Notes under the pieces: generated by a model
The model's database searches: none
What the model was told of the DNA's origin: nothing
What the model saw: only the letters and a program-made list of their open reading frames with translations
Shown: positions 50,071 to 59,747 of the stretch, piece after piece
How positions within the stretch are numbered: the first letter of the stretch is position 1
How the letters are laid out: every line of letters starts with the position of its first letter
Translations under genes and position numbers: made by a program
Assembly (NCBI RefSeq): GCF_016862075.1
Contig: NZ_BOMG01000054.1
Location: 1 to 64,000, forward strand
DNA length: 64,000 bases
Source of the DNA: Actinoplanes couchii
Lineage (GTDB): Bacteria; Actinomycetota; Actinomycetes; Mycobacteriales; Micromonosporaceae
Direction: 5' to 3'

Positions 50071-51345
50071 TCACGCCGTGGCGCGGATCGTCTCCAGGGC
50101 TGGGAGGCGTTTGCCGATGTAGAGCATCAGGCTCAGGATTGCGGCCAGGATTGCCAGGGCTCCGGCGACGTACCAGGCCAGGGTGTAGGTGCCCAGCTGG
50201 TCCCGGACCAGGCCGGCTCCGGTGGCGGCCATTGCGGCGCCGATCTGGTGGGAGGCGAAGACCCAGCCGAAGACTATCGGGCCGGCCTCGCCGAAATACT
50301 CCCGGCACAGGATCACCGTCGGGGGGACCGTCGCCACCCAGTCCAGGCCGTAGAAGAGGATGAAGATCAGCATGCTGGGGTGGGCGGTGGCCGCGAACAA
50401 TGACGGCAAGAACAGCAGGGACAGGCCCCGCAGGGCGTAGTAGCCGCCGAGCAGGATCCGGGCGTCGACCCGGTCGGTCAGCCAACCGGACGCGATCGTT
50501 CCGACCACGTCGAAGAGGCCGACCAGGGCCAGCAGACCGGCGGCCGTGGTCTGTGGCATGCCGTGGTCGTGTGCCGCGGGGATGAAGTGGGTGCCGACCA
50601 GGCCGTTGGTGGTCGCGCCGCAGATCGCGAAACCGCCGGCCAGCAGCCAGAACGGGCGGGTCTTCGCGGCGTCGCGGAGGGCGCGCAGGGCGTTGCGGGC
50701 GGCTCCGCCCGCGGGCGGGGAAGGCTGGACGATCTCGGTGGCGCCGAGGGCGGGCACGTTCAGGTCGGCCGGGTGGTCGCGGAGGCGCCAGGCGATCAGC
50801 GGTACGACAGCGAGCGCCGCCACCGACACGGTGGCCGCCGCGGTGCGCCAGCCGTCGGACTCGACGATCCGGGACAGCACCGGGAGGAAGATCAGGTTGC
50901 CGGTCGCGCCGGCCGCGGTGAGGATGCCGGTGACCAGGCCGCGGTGTTTCGTGAACCAGCGGCCGGTGATGGTGGCGACGAAACCCAGCGCCAGCGAGCC
51001 GGTGCCCAGGCCGACGAGCACACCCCAGCAGAGCATCAGCTGCCAGCTCTGCGTCATCCACAGGGTGAGGCCGGAGCCGGCCGAGACGAGCACCAGCGCG
51101 CCCATCGCGACCCGGCGGATCCCGAACCGGTTCATCAGCGCCGCCGCGAACGGCGCGGTCAGTCCGTAGAGCAGCAGGTTCACCGAGACGGCGGCCGAGA
51201 TGGTGCCGAGTGACCAGCCGAACTCGTCGTGCAGCGGCTGGAGCATGACGGACGGGGTGGACCGGAATCCGGCGGCGCCGAGCAGGGCGACGAAGGTGAC
51301 CGCGGCCACGAGCCAGGCGGGATGGATACGTCTCACAGTAGGCAT
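50071..51345 (-). CDS. MFS transporter (oxalate/formate antiporter-like)
   Basis: 424 residues, 12 hydrophobic segments. 'FAAALMNRFGIRRVAMGALV' is the MFS loop 2-3 motif and 'GSLALGFVATITGRWFTKHRGLVTG' resembles monocarboxylate/oxalate-type carriers. 'WLTDRVDARILLGGYY' repeats the motif in the second half. The substrate is unknown. It is divergent from the GlxA-type regulator at 51390, which may control it. ATG at 51345. Confidence 0.86.
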   Translation of the reverse strand: MPTVRRIHPAWLVAAVTFVALLGAAGFRSTPSVMLQPLHDEFGWSLGTISAAVSVNLLLYGLTAPFAAALMNRFGIRRVAMGALVLVSAGSGLTLWMTQSWQLMLCWGVLVGLGTGSLALGFVATITGRWFTKHRGLVTGILTAAGATGNLIFLPVLSRIVESDGWRTAAATVSVAALAVVPLIAWRLRDHPADLNVPALGATEIVQPSPPAGGAARNALRALRDAAKTRPFWLLAGGFAICGATTNGLVGTHFIPAAHDHGMPQTTAAGLLALVGLFDVVGTIASGWLTDRVDARILLGGYYALRGLSLLFLPSLFAATAHPSMLIFILFYGLDWVATVPPTVILCREYFGEAGPIVFGWVFASHQIGAAMAATGAGLVRDQLGTYTLAWYVAGALAILAAILSLMLYIGKRLPALETIRATA

Positions 51346-51389
51346 CCTGCCGCCTCCCAGGAAACCGGACGAGTGGCCGGAGAGCCATC

Positions 51390-52406
51390 ATGCGCAAGAA
51401 TCGAGCCATGGTGCATGTCATTTGCGAACTGGTTCTGGACGGCGTGGTCCCGTTCGATCTGGGAGTGCCCGCGCAGATCTTCGGGGCAGCCCGGGACGAA
51501 TCCGGAAAGAGGCTCTACGACGTGCGGGTCTGCGGCCCTGGGCCGGCCACCACCGAAGCGGGCTTCACCGTGATCCCAAAATACGACATTTCCGAATTGG
51601 CCAAAGCGGACACCATCATCGTCCCCGGGATCCATCGGGGTGGGCCGGTCACCGACGGGACCATCGAGCCGGAGATCCGGGACGCGCTCCGCGCGGCGGC
51701 GGCCCGGGGCGCCCGGATCGTCTCGATCTGCACCGGGGCGTCGGTGCTGGCCGCGGCGGGTCTCCTGGACGGCCGCCCGGCCGCCACGCACTGGGCCTGG
51801 GCGGACCGGATCGGCGGCCTCTACCGAAGCGTGGCGTGGGACTTCGACGTGCTCTTCGTGGACGACGGCGACATCCTGACCTCGGCCGGCGTGGGCGCCG
51901 GTGTGGACCTCTGCCTGCACATCATCCGCACCGACCACGGCGCCGGGGCGGCCAACCGGGCGGCCCGCCGTTGCGTGGTGCCGCCCTGGCGGGACGGCGG
52001 TCAGGCCCAGTTCATCGAGCGCCCGGTCCCGTCCGCGGGCGGGGAGGGCACCGAGCCGACCCGGGCCTGGGTGCTGGACCGGCTGGCCGAGCCGGTGAGC
52101 CTGGAGGAGATGGCCGGGCACGCCCGGATGAGCGTGCGGACGTTCACCAGGCGGTTCCGGGACGAGACCGGGCTCAGCCCGCGGCAGTGGCTGCTGCGTC
52201 AGCGGGTGGAGCACGCCCGGATCCTGCTGGAGTCGACCGATCTGGCGGTCGACGCGGTGGCCCGCCGGTCCGGGCTGGGCAGCGCGACGGCGCTGCGCCA
52301 GCACATGCACGCGACGATCGGCGTGGCCCCGTCGGCGTACCGGCGGACCTTCCGTCCTGATCTTCAAGCGCTCAGTTCCGGCCGGAAACTTCCGATGGAT
52401 CACTGA
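51390..52406 (+). CDS. GlxA family AraC-type regulator
   Basis: 338 residues. DJ-1/PfpI-like N-terminal domain (~8-190; 'LDGVVPFDLGVPAQIFGAAR', 'IVSICTGASVLAAAGLLDGR' with the elbow Cys). AraC helix-turn-helix pair (~235-325; 'SVRTFTRRFRDETGLSPRQW', 'VDAVARRSGLGSATALRQHM'). A typical ligand-sensing regulator. ATG at 51390 has GGAGAG seven nt upstream. It shares a 44-bp divergent promoter region with the MFS gene. Confidence 0.9.
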   Translation: MRKNRAMVHVICELVLDGVVPFDLGVPAQIFGAARDESGKRLYDVRVCGPGPATTEAGFTVIPKYDISELAKADTIIVPGIHRGGPVTDGTIEPEIRDALRAAAARGARIVSICTGASVLAAAGLLDGRPAATHWAWADRIGGLYRSVAWDFDVLFVDDGDILTSAGVGAGVDLCLHIIRTDHGAGAANRAARRCVVPPWRDGGQAQFIERPVPSAGGEGTEPTRAWVLDRLAEPVSLEEMAGHARMSVRTFTRRFRDETGLSPRQWLLRQRVEHARILLESTDLAVDAVARRSGLGSATALRQHMHATIGVAPSAYRRTFRPDLQALSSGRKLPMDH

Positions 52407-52476
52407 GCCCTCTTTCCGGGTTTCCCGCACGGGAAATCCGGTTCCCCGCCCGAGGAACCCGGCCCCCGAGGAACCC

Positions 52477-54141
52477 ATGGATCAGACCTTCCGCCCGTTG
52501 CTCGATGCCCTGAAACAGATCGGGGTGGACCCCGAGGCGGTCGATCGGGCCGCGAACGAGGCCCAGCGCAGCGGCCGGTCGGTACGTGCCGTCCTGATCA
52601 ACGACCAGGTCGTCACCGAGGAGCAGCTGACCAAGGCGGCCGCCGCGGCGTTCGGCATCAACACCCTGGACCTGGTCGGTTTCACGCCGGACCCGGCCGC
52701 GCTGAAACGGATTCCTCTCCCGGTCGTACTGCGGCATCGGGTCCTGGGTCTGGCGATCAACGACGGTGAGCTGGTCGTCGGGGTGACCGACCCGGCCGAC
52801 GTGGTGGCGCTGGACGACGTGCGGGCGGCGACCGGGATGACCGTGCGCCCGGTGGTGGTGGCGCGCAGCGAGGTCCGCCGGATCATCGAGAAGCTGCAGC
52901 GTGAGGGCACCGACCTGGGCGAGATGGCCGAGGAGCAGGCCGATCAGTCCGGGATGTCGGCGCAGACGACGAGCACCGAGGACGCCCCGATCGTCAGGTA
53001 CGTGAACAGCCTGATCGAGCAGGCCGTCATGAACCGTGCCTCCGACCTGCACCTGGAGCCGACCGAGGACGACATGCGGGTGCGGTACCGGATCGACGGC
53101 GTGCTGCACGAGGTGGACCTGGTGCCGCGCGGGGTGATGGCGGCGCTGATCTCCCGTATCAAGATCATGTCCGGGGTCGACATCACCGAGAAGCGGGTGC
53201 CGCAGAACGGGCGTATCACCGCGCTGATCCGGGACCGCACGGTCGACCTGCGCACCGCCACGCTGCCCACGGTCTGGGGCGAGAAGATCGTGCTCCGGGT
53301 CCTGGACACCGGCGGCATCGACCTGGATCTGAGCAAACTCGGCTTCACCCAGCACAACCTGGACCGCTTCTCCGCGTCGTTCAGCAAACCGCACGGCATG
53401 GTGCTGGTGACCGGCCCGACCGGGTCCGGCAAATCCACCACGCTGTACGCCACCCTCGGCAAGATCAGCCGCCCCGAGGTCAACGTGATCACCGTCGAGG
53501 ACCCGGTCGAGTACCGGCTGCGCGGCATCAACCAGGTGCAGGTCAACGTCAAGGCGGGGCTGACGTTCGCGGCGGTGCTGCCGGCCATCCTGCGGACCGA
53601 CCCGGACGTGGTCCTGATCGGTGAGATCCGGGACGGGGCCACCGCGAACATCGCCGTCGAGGCCGCCCTCACCGGTCACCTACTGCTCTCCACGCTGCAC
53701 ACCAACGACGCCCCGGGCGCGGTCACCCGGCTCACCGAGATGGGCATCGAGCCGTTCCTGGTCGGCTCCTCGCTGGACTGTGTGCTCGCCCAGCGGCTGG
53801 CCCGGCGGATCTGCGACTGGTGCAAGGAGCAGTACACCCCGACCGAGGAGGAGGTGATGGCCGCCAACTGGCCGGTCCAGGATCTCGCCTACCCCGAGTC
53901 GCTGTTCCGCCCGGTGGGCTGCCGGAACTGCGCGAACACCGGGTACAAGGGCCGGATCGCGATCCACGAGGTGATGCCGGTCAGCCCGGAGATCGAGTCG
54001 CTGACCATCCGGCGCGCCTCGGCCGGCGAGATCCGCGACGTCGCCGTCGCCCAGGGCATGTACGACCTGCGGGCCGACGGGCTGGCCAAGGCGGCCGGCG
54101 GGCTCACCTCGATCCGCGAGGTCAGCCGGGTCGCCGTCTGA
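52477..54141 (+). CDS. pilB: Type IV pilus assembly ATPase PilB
   Basis: 554 residues. An MshEN/T2SSE N-terminal domain (1-150; 'VLINDQVVTEEQLTKAAAAA', 'RHRVLGLAINDGELVVGVTD') that in relatives can bind cyclic-di-GMP precedes the hexameric extension ATPase. Walker A is 'GPTGSGKSTTLY' (~312); then 'ITVEDPVEYRL' (Asp box), 'VLIGEIRDG' (Walker B) and 'STLHTNDAPGAVTRL' (His box). The tetracysteine zinc site is 'CDWC' ... 'CRNC'. ATG at 52477 with GAGGAACCC upstream. First gene of an eight-gene pil operon. Confidence 0.96.
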   Translation: MDQTFRPLLDALKQIGVDPEAVDRAANEAQRSGRSVRAVLINDQVVTEEQLTKAAAAAFGINTLDLVGFTPDPAALKRIPLPVVLRHRVLGLAINDGELVVGVTDPADVVALDDVRAATGMTVRPVVVARSEVRRIIEKLQREGTDLGEMAEEQADQSGMSAQTTSTEDAPIVRYVNSLIEQAVMNRASDLHLEPTEDDMRVRYRIDGVLHEVDLVPRGVMAALISRIKIMSGVDITEKRVPQNGRITALIRDRTVDLRTATLPTVWGEKIVLRVLDTGGIDLDLSKLGFTQHNLDRFSASFSKPHGMVLVTGPTGSGKSTTLYATLGKISRPEVNVITVEDPVEYRLRGINQVQVNVKAGLTFAAVLPAILRTDPDVVLIGEIRDGATANIAVEAALTGHLLLSTLHTNDAPGAVTRLTEMGIEPFLVGSSLDCVLAQRLARRICDWCKEQYTPTEEEVMAANWPVQDLAYPESLFRPVGCRNCANTGYKGRIAIHEVMPVSPEIESLTIRRASAGEIRDVAVAQGMYDLRADGLAKAAGGLTSIREVSRVAV

Positions 54142-54222
54142 GCGCAACTGATCCGCTACTAAACCCGGTCCTCCCGGTGCCGATTCAACAGTCGACAGCA
54201 ACACCGAAGCCGGGGAGAACAG

Positions 54223-55344
54223 ATGACCACGCTCCAGCACGAGGTACCGGAGGCGACGTCCGCCGGAACCCCGGAGAACCTGGAGGTGCTCGACAGTCTG
54301 CTCGTCACCCTGGTCGACCAGGGCGGGTCGGACCTGCACCTCACCGTCGGCTCGCCGCCGATGATCCGGGTGAACGGCGACCTGCGGGCGGTCATCGGGT
54401 ACGGCAAACTCAACAACTCGGACACCGAACTGCTCGCCAGCGCGGCGGTCAGCCGGGCCCAGTGGCACACCTTCCTGGCCGACCGGGAACTCGACTTCGC
54501 GCACAGCATCGTCGGCGTCTCCCGGTTCCGCGGCAACCTGTACCGGCAGCGGAACTCGTGCGGCGCGGTCTTCCGGGCCATCCCGCACAAGATCAAGCCG
54601 CTGGACGAGCTGGGCATGCCGGAGTCGGTGTCCCGGTTCGCCCACCTGCCCCGTGGCCTGGTCCTGGTGACCGGCCCGACCGGGTCCGGTAAGACCACCA
54701 CCCTGGCGTCGCTGCTAGACCTGGCCAACCGCAGCCGGGCCGACCACATCATCACCATCGAGGACCCGATCGAGTTCCTGCACCCGCACAAGCGGTGTGT
54801 GGTGAACCAGCGGGAGGTCGGCACCGACACCGGCGACTTCGCCAGCGCGCTGAAACACGCGCTGCGGCAGGACCCGGACATCATCCTGGTCGGCGAGCTG
54901 CGCGACCTGGAGACCACCGCCACCGCCCTGACCGCGGCCGAGACCGGTCACCTGGTGATGGCGACCCTGCACACGCAGAGCGCCACCCAGACCATCGACC
55001 GGGTCATCGACATCTTCCCGCCGCACCAGCAGCTGCAGATCCGCGCCCAGCTGGCGGCCAGTCTGCAGGGCGTGATCACGCAGGCGCTGGCGCCGACCGC
55101 GGACGGAAAGGGGCGGTCGGTGATCTGCGAGATCCTCACCTGCACGCCTGCCATCCGCAGCCTGATCCGGGAGGGCAAGACCCATCAGATCCCGTCGTTC
55201 ATGCAGGCCGGCGGCAACGAGGGAATGCTCTCGTTCGACCAGCACCTGGCCGAGAAGATCCGGGACGGGATCATCTCGCTGTCGACGGCTCTGGAGATCT
55301 GTCACTCCGCCGATGAACTCAAGCGTCTCGCGGGACGGGGCTGA
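54223..55344 (+). CDS. pilT: Type IV pilus retraction ATPase PilT
   Basis: 373 residues. Drives pilus retraction. 'GGSDLHLTVGSPPMIRVNG' opens the PAS-like N-terminal domain; Walker A 'GPTGSGKTTTLASLL' (~150), 'IEDPIEFLH', 'LVGELRDLETTATALTAAET' and 'LHTQSATQTIDRVIDIFP' follow. The C-terminal 'AIRSLIREGKTHQ' matches the AIRNLIRE retraction motif. 81 bp after pilB, 2 bp before pilC. Confidence 0.95.
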   Translation: MTTLQHEVPEATSAGTPENLEVLDSLLVTLVDQGGSDLHLTVGSPPMIRVNGDLRAVIGYGKLNNSDTELLASAAVSRAQWHTFLADRELDFAHSIVGVSRFRGNLYRQRNSCGAVFRAIPHKIKPLDELGMPESVSRFAHLPRGLVLVTGPTGSGKTTTLASLLDLANRSRADHIITIEDPIEFLHPHKRCVVNQREVGTDTGDFASALKHALRQDPDIILVGELRDLETTATALTAAETGHLVMATLHTQSATQTIDRVIDIFPPHQQLQIRAQLAASLQGVITQALAPTADGKGRSVICEILTCTPAIRSLIREGKTHQIPSFMQAGGNEGMLSFDQHLAEKIRDGIISLSTALEICHSADELKRLAGRG

Positions 55345-55346
55345 GC

Positions 55347-56576
55347 ATGGCCAACACCAAGACGTACGCCTACTCCGCGCTGGACTCGGCCGGCAAGAAG
55401 GCCAAGGGCACCATCGAGGCGCCGAACGAGGCCGCCGCCACGCACATGCTGCGGGCCCGGGGCGAGGTGCCGCTGGAGGTGACCGAGACCGGGCACGGCC
55501 TCCAGATGGAGATCAAGATCCCCGGGCTGGGCGGCCGGGTCAAGCTCAAGGATCTGGCCGTCTTCGCGCGGCAGTTCGCCACCATGACCTCGTCCGGCAT
55601 GTCGCTGCTGCGATCGCTGTCGATCCTGGAGGAGCAGACGTCGGCGCAGTCGCTGAAGAAGGCGATCGCCGAGGTCCGCGCGGACGTGGCCGCCGGTAGC
55701 GGGCTGTCCCAGTCGATGGCCAAGCACGACCGGATCTTCCCGCGCCTGATGATCGCCATGATCCGGGCCGGCGAGACCGGCGGCATGATCGACAAGGCTC
55801 TGGAGCAGATCGCCGAGAGCCTGGAGAAGGACACCGTGCTGCGCGGCAAGATCAAGGCCGCGCTGACCTATCCGGCGATCGTGCTGGGCTTCACCTTCGT
55901 CATGATCGCCGGTGTTCTGATCTTCATCGTCCCGATCTTCGAGGGCATGTTCAAGAGTCTCGGCGGAGCGCTGCCGGCGCCGACCCAGTTCCTGGTCACG
56001 GCCAGCCACAACATGGGCTGGATCGGGCCGCTGGTCATCAGCGTCTCGATCGTGACGATGGTGGTGCACAAACGGCAGACGCGCACCAGCGAGAACTACC
56101 GGCTCCGAATCGACCAGATCAAGATGCGCACGCCGGTCTTCGGGCAGCTGCTGCGCAAACTCGCCATGAGCCGGTTCGCCCGCAACCTCGGCCTGCTGCT
56201 GAACGTAGGTGTTCCGGTCATGCAGGCCCTCGCGGTGGTCGGTGAGACCACCGGCAACGAGGTCATCAACGCGGCGATGAAGGACGTCCAGTCGACGGTT
56301 CGGGACGGCCAGACGATGTCCACGGCACTCCGGCGCCACCCGATCTTCCCGACCATGGTCACCCAGATGATCGAAGTCGGCGAGGAGAGCGGCCAGATCA
56401 GTCAGATGCTGGACAAGGTTGCCGATTTCTACGACAGAGAGGTCGATACCGCCGCCGAGTCACTGACCGCGTCCATCGAGCCCATCATGGTCGTCGTCAT
56501 GGGCACCGTGGTCGGCGGCATGGTCATCTGCCTCTACCTGCCGATGTTCACCATCGGTCAGAGCATTCAGAACTAA
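55347..56576 (+). CDS. pilC: Type IV pilus platform protein PilC
   Basis: 409 residues, inner-membrane platform (GspF family). Two homologous cytoplasmic helical domains: 'LAVFARQFATMTSSGMSLLR' and 'MSRFARNLGLLLNVGVPVMQ'. Each is followed by a hydrophobic segment, with a C-terminal anchor 'MVVVMGTVVGGMVICLYLPM'. Connects PilB/PilT to the pilin. ATG at 55347 two bases after the pilT stop. Confidence 0.95.
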   Translation: MANTKTYAYSALDSAGKKAKGTIEAPNEAAATHMLRARGEVPLEVTETGHGLQMEIKIPGLGGRVKLKDLAVFARQFATMTSSGMSLLRSLSILEEQTSAQSLKKAIAEVRADVAAGSGLSQSMAKHDRIFPRLMIAMIRAGETGGMIDKALEQIAESLEKDTVLRGKIKAALTYPAIVLGFTFVMIAGVLIFIVPIFEGMFKSLGGALPAPTQFLVTASHNMGWIGPLVISVSIVTMVVHKRQTRTSENYRLRIDQIKMRTPVFGQLLRKLAMSRFARNLGLLLNVGVPVMQALAVVGETTGNEVINAAMKDVQSTVRDGQTMSTALRRHPIFPTMVTQMIEVGEESGQISQMLDKVADFYDREVDTAAESLTASIEPIMVVVMGTVVGGMVICLYLPMFTIGQSIQN

Positions 56577-56657
56577 CGATTTCCCGGCCGACTCCCGACG
56601 GCCGTAGCACCAAACCCATCCCCTGCTCCACCCGACCGCCCATGGAGGCACCCCGAA

Positions 56658-57155
56658 ATGCAGGACATCATCGCTCGTCTGCGCGCCGGCAAGAAGAACG
56701 ACGAAGGCTTCACCCTCATCGAACTTCTGGTCGTCGTGGTCATCATCGGCGTCCTGGTCGCGATCGCCGTGCCGGTGTACCTGAACTACCGCCAGGGTGC
56801 GGCCGACAAGTCGGCGCAGTCCGACGTCCGAGGTGCGATCAGCGCGGTCGAGCAGTTCTACACCAACAACGGCAACAAGTACCCGGCCACTCAGACCACC
56901 AAGACCAACGACGGCACCGACGCGAACAAGACGATTGTCCTGTCGGTCACCGGGGGCACCAACGGGACCATCACCCTTTCCGACAAGACCCAGCTCAGCT
57001 ACGTCCCGGTCGGAACTCCGGTGACCTCTTACAAGATCTGTGCGAAGAACGAGGGCGGCACCGCCGATCGTTGGTACCTGTACGAAAGCACGGCCGGCGG
57101 CTCCGTCACCACCGCCGGCAAGCTCACGCCGGCCACCTGCGCGACTACTCCCTGA
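56658..57155 (+). CDS. pilA: Type IV major pilin
   Basis: 165 residues. Class III signal: short basic leader 'IIARLRAGKKNDEG' then cleavage before 'FTLIELLVVVVIIGVLVAIA' (Glu5 present). Mature head ~140 residues with one Cys pair ('YKICAKNEG' and 'PATCATTP') that may form the D-region disulphide. Thr/Asn-rich, as in surface-exposed pilins. A 16-bp perfect hairpin follows the stop. Confidence 0.95.
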   Translation: MQDIIARLRAGKKNDEGFTLIELLVVVVIIGVLVAIAVPVYLNYRQGAADKSAQSDVRGAISAVEQFYTNNGNKYPATQTTKTNDGTDANKTIVLSVTGGTNGTITLSDKTQLSYVPVGTPVTSYKICAKNEGGTADRWYLYESTAGGSVTTAGKLTPATCATTP

Positions 57156-57163
57156 CATACCAG

Positions 57164-57197
57164 GCTTGGGTGGCGCCGGAACCGGCGCCACCCAAGC
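57164..57197 (+). terminator. Hairpin between pilA and pilD
   Basis: Perfect 16-bp inverted repeat (57164-57179 / 57182-57197) with an AA loop, 8 bp after the pilA stop. No U-tract follows (CCCTGTTCTG). It may partially terminate or protect the pilin mRNA, giving pilA excess over pilDMNO. Confidence 0.8.
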
Positions 57198-57228
57198 CCC
57201 TGTTCTGCCGAACCCGAGGAGGACCACC

Positions 57229-58008
57229 GTGACACAGGCCCCGCTGTACGTCGTGGTGGCCCTCCTCGGCCTGGTCATAGGTTCATTCCTGAACGTGGTG
57301 ATCCACCGGGTGCCCCGCGGCGAGTCCCTGGTCCGGCCCGGCTCACACTGCCCGGAGTGCGGCAACGCGGTCCGGGCCCGGCACAACGTCCCGGTGCTCG
57401 GCTGGCTGATCCTGCGGGGCCGGTGCGCCGACTGCGGCACCCGGATCAGCGCCCGCTACCCGCTGGTCGAGGCCGGCACCGCGCTGCTGTTCGTCGCGGT
57501 CGCCGCCCGATTCGGCTGGTCCTGGGAACTGCCCGCCTACCTCTACCTGGCCGCCGTCGCGATCGCTCTGGCGCTGATCGATCTCGACGTCATGCGACTG
57601 CCCAACAAGATCGTGATTCCGTCGTACGGCGTAGCGATCGCTCTGTTGGTCCCGGTCTCCCTGACGACCGGCGACCCGGCCGACCTGATCCGTGGTCTGC
57701 TGGCGGCCGGCCTGCTCTATGTGATGTACCTGCTGCTCGCGATGTGGGGCATGGGCGGCGGCGACGTGAAGCTCGCCCCGCTGCTCGGCTTCTACCTCGG
57801 CTGGCTCGGCTGGGGCGCGGTCGCGGTCGGTGTCTTCGCCGGTTTCCTGCTCGGTGGCGTGGTCGGTGGGGTGCTGCTCACCCTCAAGCTGGTCAGCCGC
57901 AAGAGCCGGATCCCGTTCGGCCCGTACATGCTGGCCGGCGCCTTCCTGGCGGTCTTCGCCGCCGCGCCGCTCACCTCCTGGTACTCGAACCTCCTCCTGC
58001 CCGCCTGA
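57229..58008 (+). CDS. pilD: Prepilin peptidase PilD
   Basis: 259 residues, about seven membrane segments. Cleaves and N-methylates prepilins. N-terminal 'GSFLNVVIHRVPRGESLV' and the zinc-type tetracysteine 'CPECGN' ... 'CADCGT'. Aspartyl sites are 'ALIDLDVMRLPN' and 'GMGGGDVKLAPLLGFYLGW' (GxGD). GTG at 57229 with AGGAGG six nt upstream. Confidence 0.95.
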   Translation: MTQAPLYVVVALLGLVIGSFLNVVIHRVPRGESLVRPGSHCPECGNAVRARHNVPVLGWLILRGRCADCGTRISARYPLVEAGTALLFVAVAARFGWSWELPAYLYLAAVAIALALIDLDVMRLPNKIVIPSYGVAIALLVPVSLTTGDPADLIRGLLAAGLLYVMYLLLAMWGMGGGDVKLAPLLGFYLGWLGWGAVAVGVFAGFLLGGVVGGVLLTLKLVSRKSRIPFGPYMLAGAFLAVFAAAPLTSWYSNLLLPA

Positions 58009-58035
58009 AGAACCGCTGAACGGAAGGGAAGAACG

Positions 58036-59058
58036 ATGGCTGGTGCCACACCGATCGGGCTGGACATCGGCTCGTCCTCCATCCGGGCCGTGGAGGTCCG
58101 CCGCACCAAGGACGAGTACTCACTGATCAACTTCGGCCAGTTCCCGCTGGAAACCGGCACCGTGGTGGCCGGTGTGGTGCAGAACCCGGTCGGGCTCACC
58201 TCCGCCCTCAAACAGCTCTGGGCGGCCAGCAAGTTCGGCAGCAAGCGGGTCAACCTGGCGGTCACCAACCCGCAGCTGGTGGTCCGGGAGACCTCGATCG
58301 CCAACCTGCCGGCCAACCAGCGGCGCCAGGCCCTGCCGTTCCAAGTCAAGGAGCAGCTCCCGCTCGCGGTCGAGCGTTCCCTGCTGGACTTCTACCCGCT
58401 CGAGCAGCCGGGCGACGACCAGACCGTCCGCGGCCTGCTGATCGCCATGCCCAAGGAGGCGGTCCTGGACCTGGTGCACGCGGTCCAGAAGGCCGGCCTC
58501 AAGGTCAACGGCGTCGACCTGGCCACGTTCGCCATGCTGCGCTCGGCCTCCCGGCTGGACACCCAGGTCGAGGCGCTGGTCGACATCGGCGCCAACATCA
58601 CCAGCGTGGTGGTGCACGCCGACGGCGAGCCGATGTTCGTCCGCACGCTGCCCCGCGGCGGCTCGGAGATCACCGACAACATCGCCACCCGGCTGGGCGT
58701 CTCCACCATCGAGGCGGAGTCCCTCAAGTGCCGCTTCGGCATGCACGGCGACGGCAACCCGGACACCGTGGCCGCCCTGGTCGACGCGGTCCGCCCGCTG
58801 GTCAGCGAGCTGCGCAGCTCGTTCGCCTACCTGGCCTCGGGCGAGCGGCAGAAGCAGGTCAGCCGGATCGCCCTCTGCGGGGGCAGCGCCCTGATGCCCG
58901 GTCTCGCCGCACACCTCCAGGAGCAGCTGGGCGTCGCGGTGATGTACGCGGACAGCGCGGCCCGGCTCCGGGACACCCGCAAGGCCCGTGAACAAGGTTT
59001 CGACAGTTTCGTCCCGTCGGCGGCGGTGTCGATCGGCCTCACCCTCGGAGCAGCCTGA
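58036..59058 (+). CDS. pilM: Type IV pilus assembly protein PilM
   Basis: 340 residues, actin-like ATPase fold. 'IGLDIGSSSIRAVEV' (phosphate 1), 'VDIGANITSVVVHADGEPMF' (phosphate 2) and 'LCGGSALMPGLAAHLQEQLG' (adenosine). Cytoplasmic ring protein that binds the PilN N-terminus. Stop overlaps the pilN ATG by one base (TGATG). Confidence 0.94.
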   Translation: MAGATPIGLDIGSSSIRAVEVRRTKDEYSLINFGQFPLETGTVVAGVVQNPVGLTSALKQLWAASKFGSKRVNLAVTNPQLVVRETSIANLPANQRRQALPFQVKEQLPLAVERSLLDFYPLEQPGDDQTVRGLLIAMPKEAVLDLVHAVQKAGLKVNGVDLATFAMLRSASRLDTQVEALVDIGANITSVVVHADGEPMFVRTLPRGGSEITDNIATRLGVSTIEAESLKCRFGMHGDGNPDTVAALVDAVRPLVSELRSSFAYLASGERQKQVSRIALCGGSALMPGLAAHLQEQLGVAVMYADSAARLRDTRKAREQGFDSFVPSAAVSIGLTLGAA

Positions 59059-59747
59059 TGAGCACCGCCCTGATGCCCATTGACCCGTCGGTGTCGCCCC
59101 AGCAGGCCGCCCGGATCCTCACCATCCGGGCCGACCTGATGCCACCGGAGATCCGGGAGAGCCGGCGGTCCCGGGTCACCCGGTCGGTGGTCGTGGTCCT
59201 GGTGGTCGCCACGCTCGCCGTCCTGGGCGCCTGGTACGCCCAGGCGACCATCGCCAAGCAGAACGCCGAGGAGGAGTACAACGACACCTTCCAGTCCCTG
59301 ACCTCGGTCCGCTCCGCGCAGAAGACCGACGAACTGAAGGCTCTCGTCGAGTACCAGGACGGCGGAACGACCCTGAACACCGAACTGTCCGCGGTGATGG
59401 CCAGCGACCTGTCCTGGACCAACATGCTCTCCCTCATCCGGGATCGTGCCGCCGGCACCAAGGTGACGCTCAGCCAGATCGACGCGGGCCTGAGCGAGCA
59501 GGCGGCCGGTACCAGCACCGAGGCGAGCACTGCGATCGGCACCCTGACGATCACCGGCACAGCCGAGAACAAGCGGGTCGTGGCTGACTTCGTCAATGAG
59601 TTCGGTGATCTGAAGGACGTGGTCAACCCGTTCGTGACGAGCGTGACGAACTCCGGCACCGGCGTGGCCTTCACGGTCACCATCAGCATCACCAAGGAGG
59701 CGCTCTGCGGGCGCTTCACCACCGACTGCCCGAGCAAGGGGAAGTGA
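59058..59747 (+). CDS. pilN: Type IV pilus assembly protein PilN
   Basis: 229 residues. Cytoplasmic N-terminus with 'INLMP'-like variant 'RADLMPPEIRESRR' (PilM-binding), one membrane helix ('VVVVLVVATLAVLGAWYA', ~45-62), coiled coil, and an extracytoplasmic ferredoxin-like domain ('GTLTITGTAENKRVVADFV'). Ends with an unusual Cys pair tail 'ALCGRFTTDCPSKGK'. Overlaps pilO by 4 bp. Confidence 0.9.
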   Translation: MSTALMPIDPSVSPQQAARILTIRADLMPPEIRESRRSRVTRSVVVVLVVATLAVLGAWYAQATIAKQNAEEEYNDTFQSLTSVRSAQKTDELKALVEYQDGGTTLNTELSAVMASDLSWTNMLSLIRDRAAGTKVTLSQIDAGLSEQAAGTSTEASTAIGTLTITGTAENKRVVADFVNEFGDLKDVVNPFVTSVTNSGTGVAFTVTISITKEALCGRFTTDCPSKGK

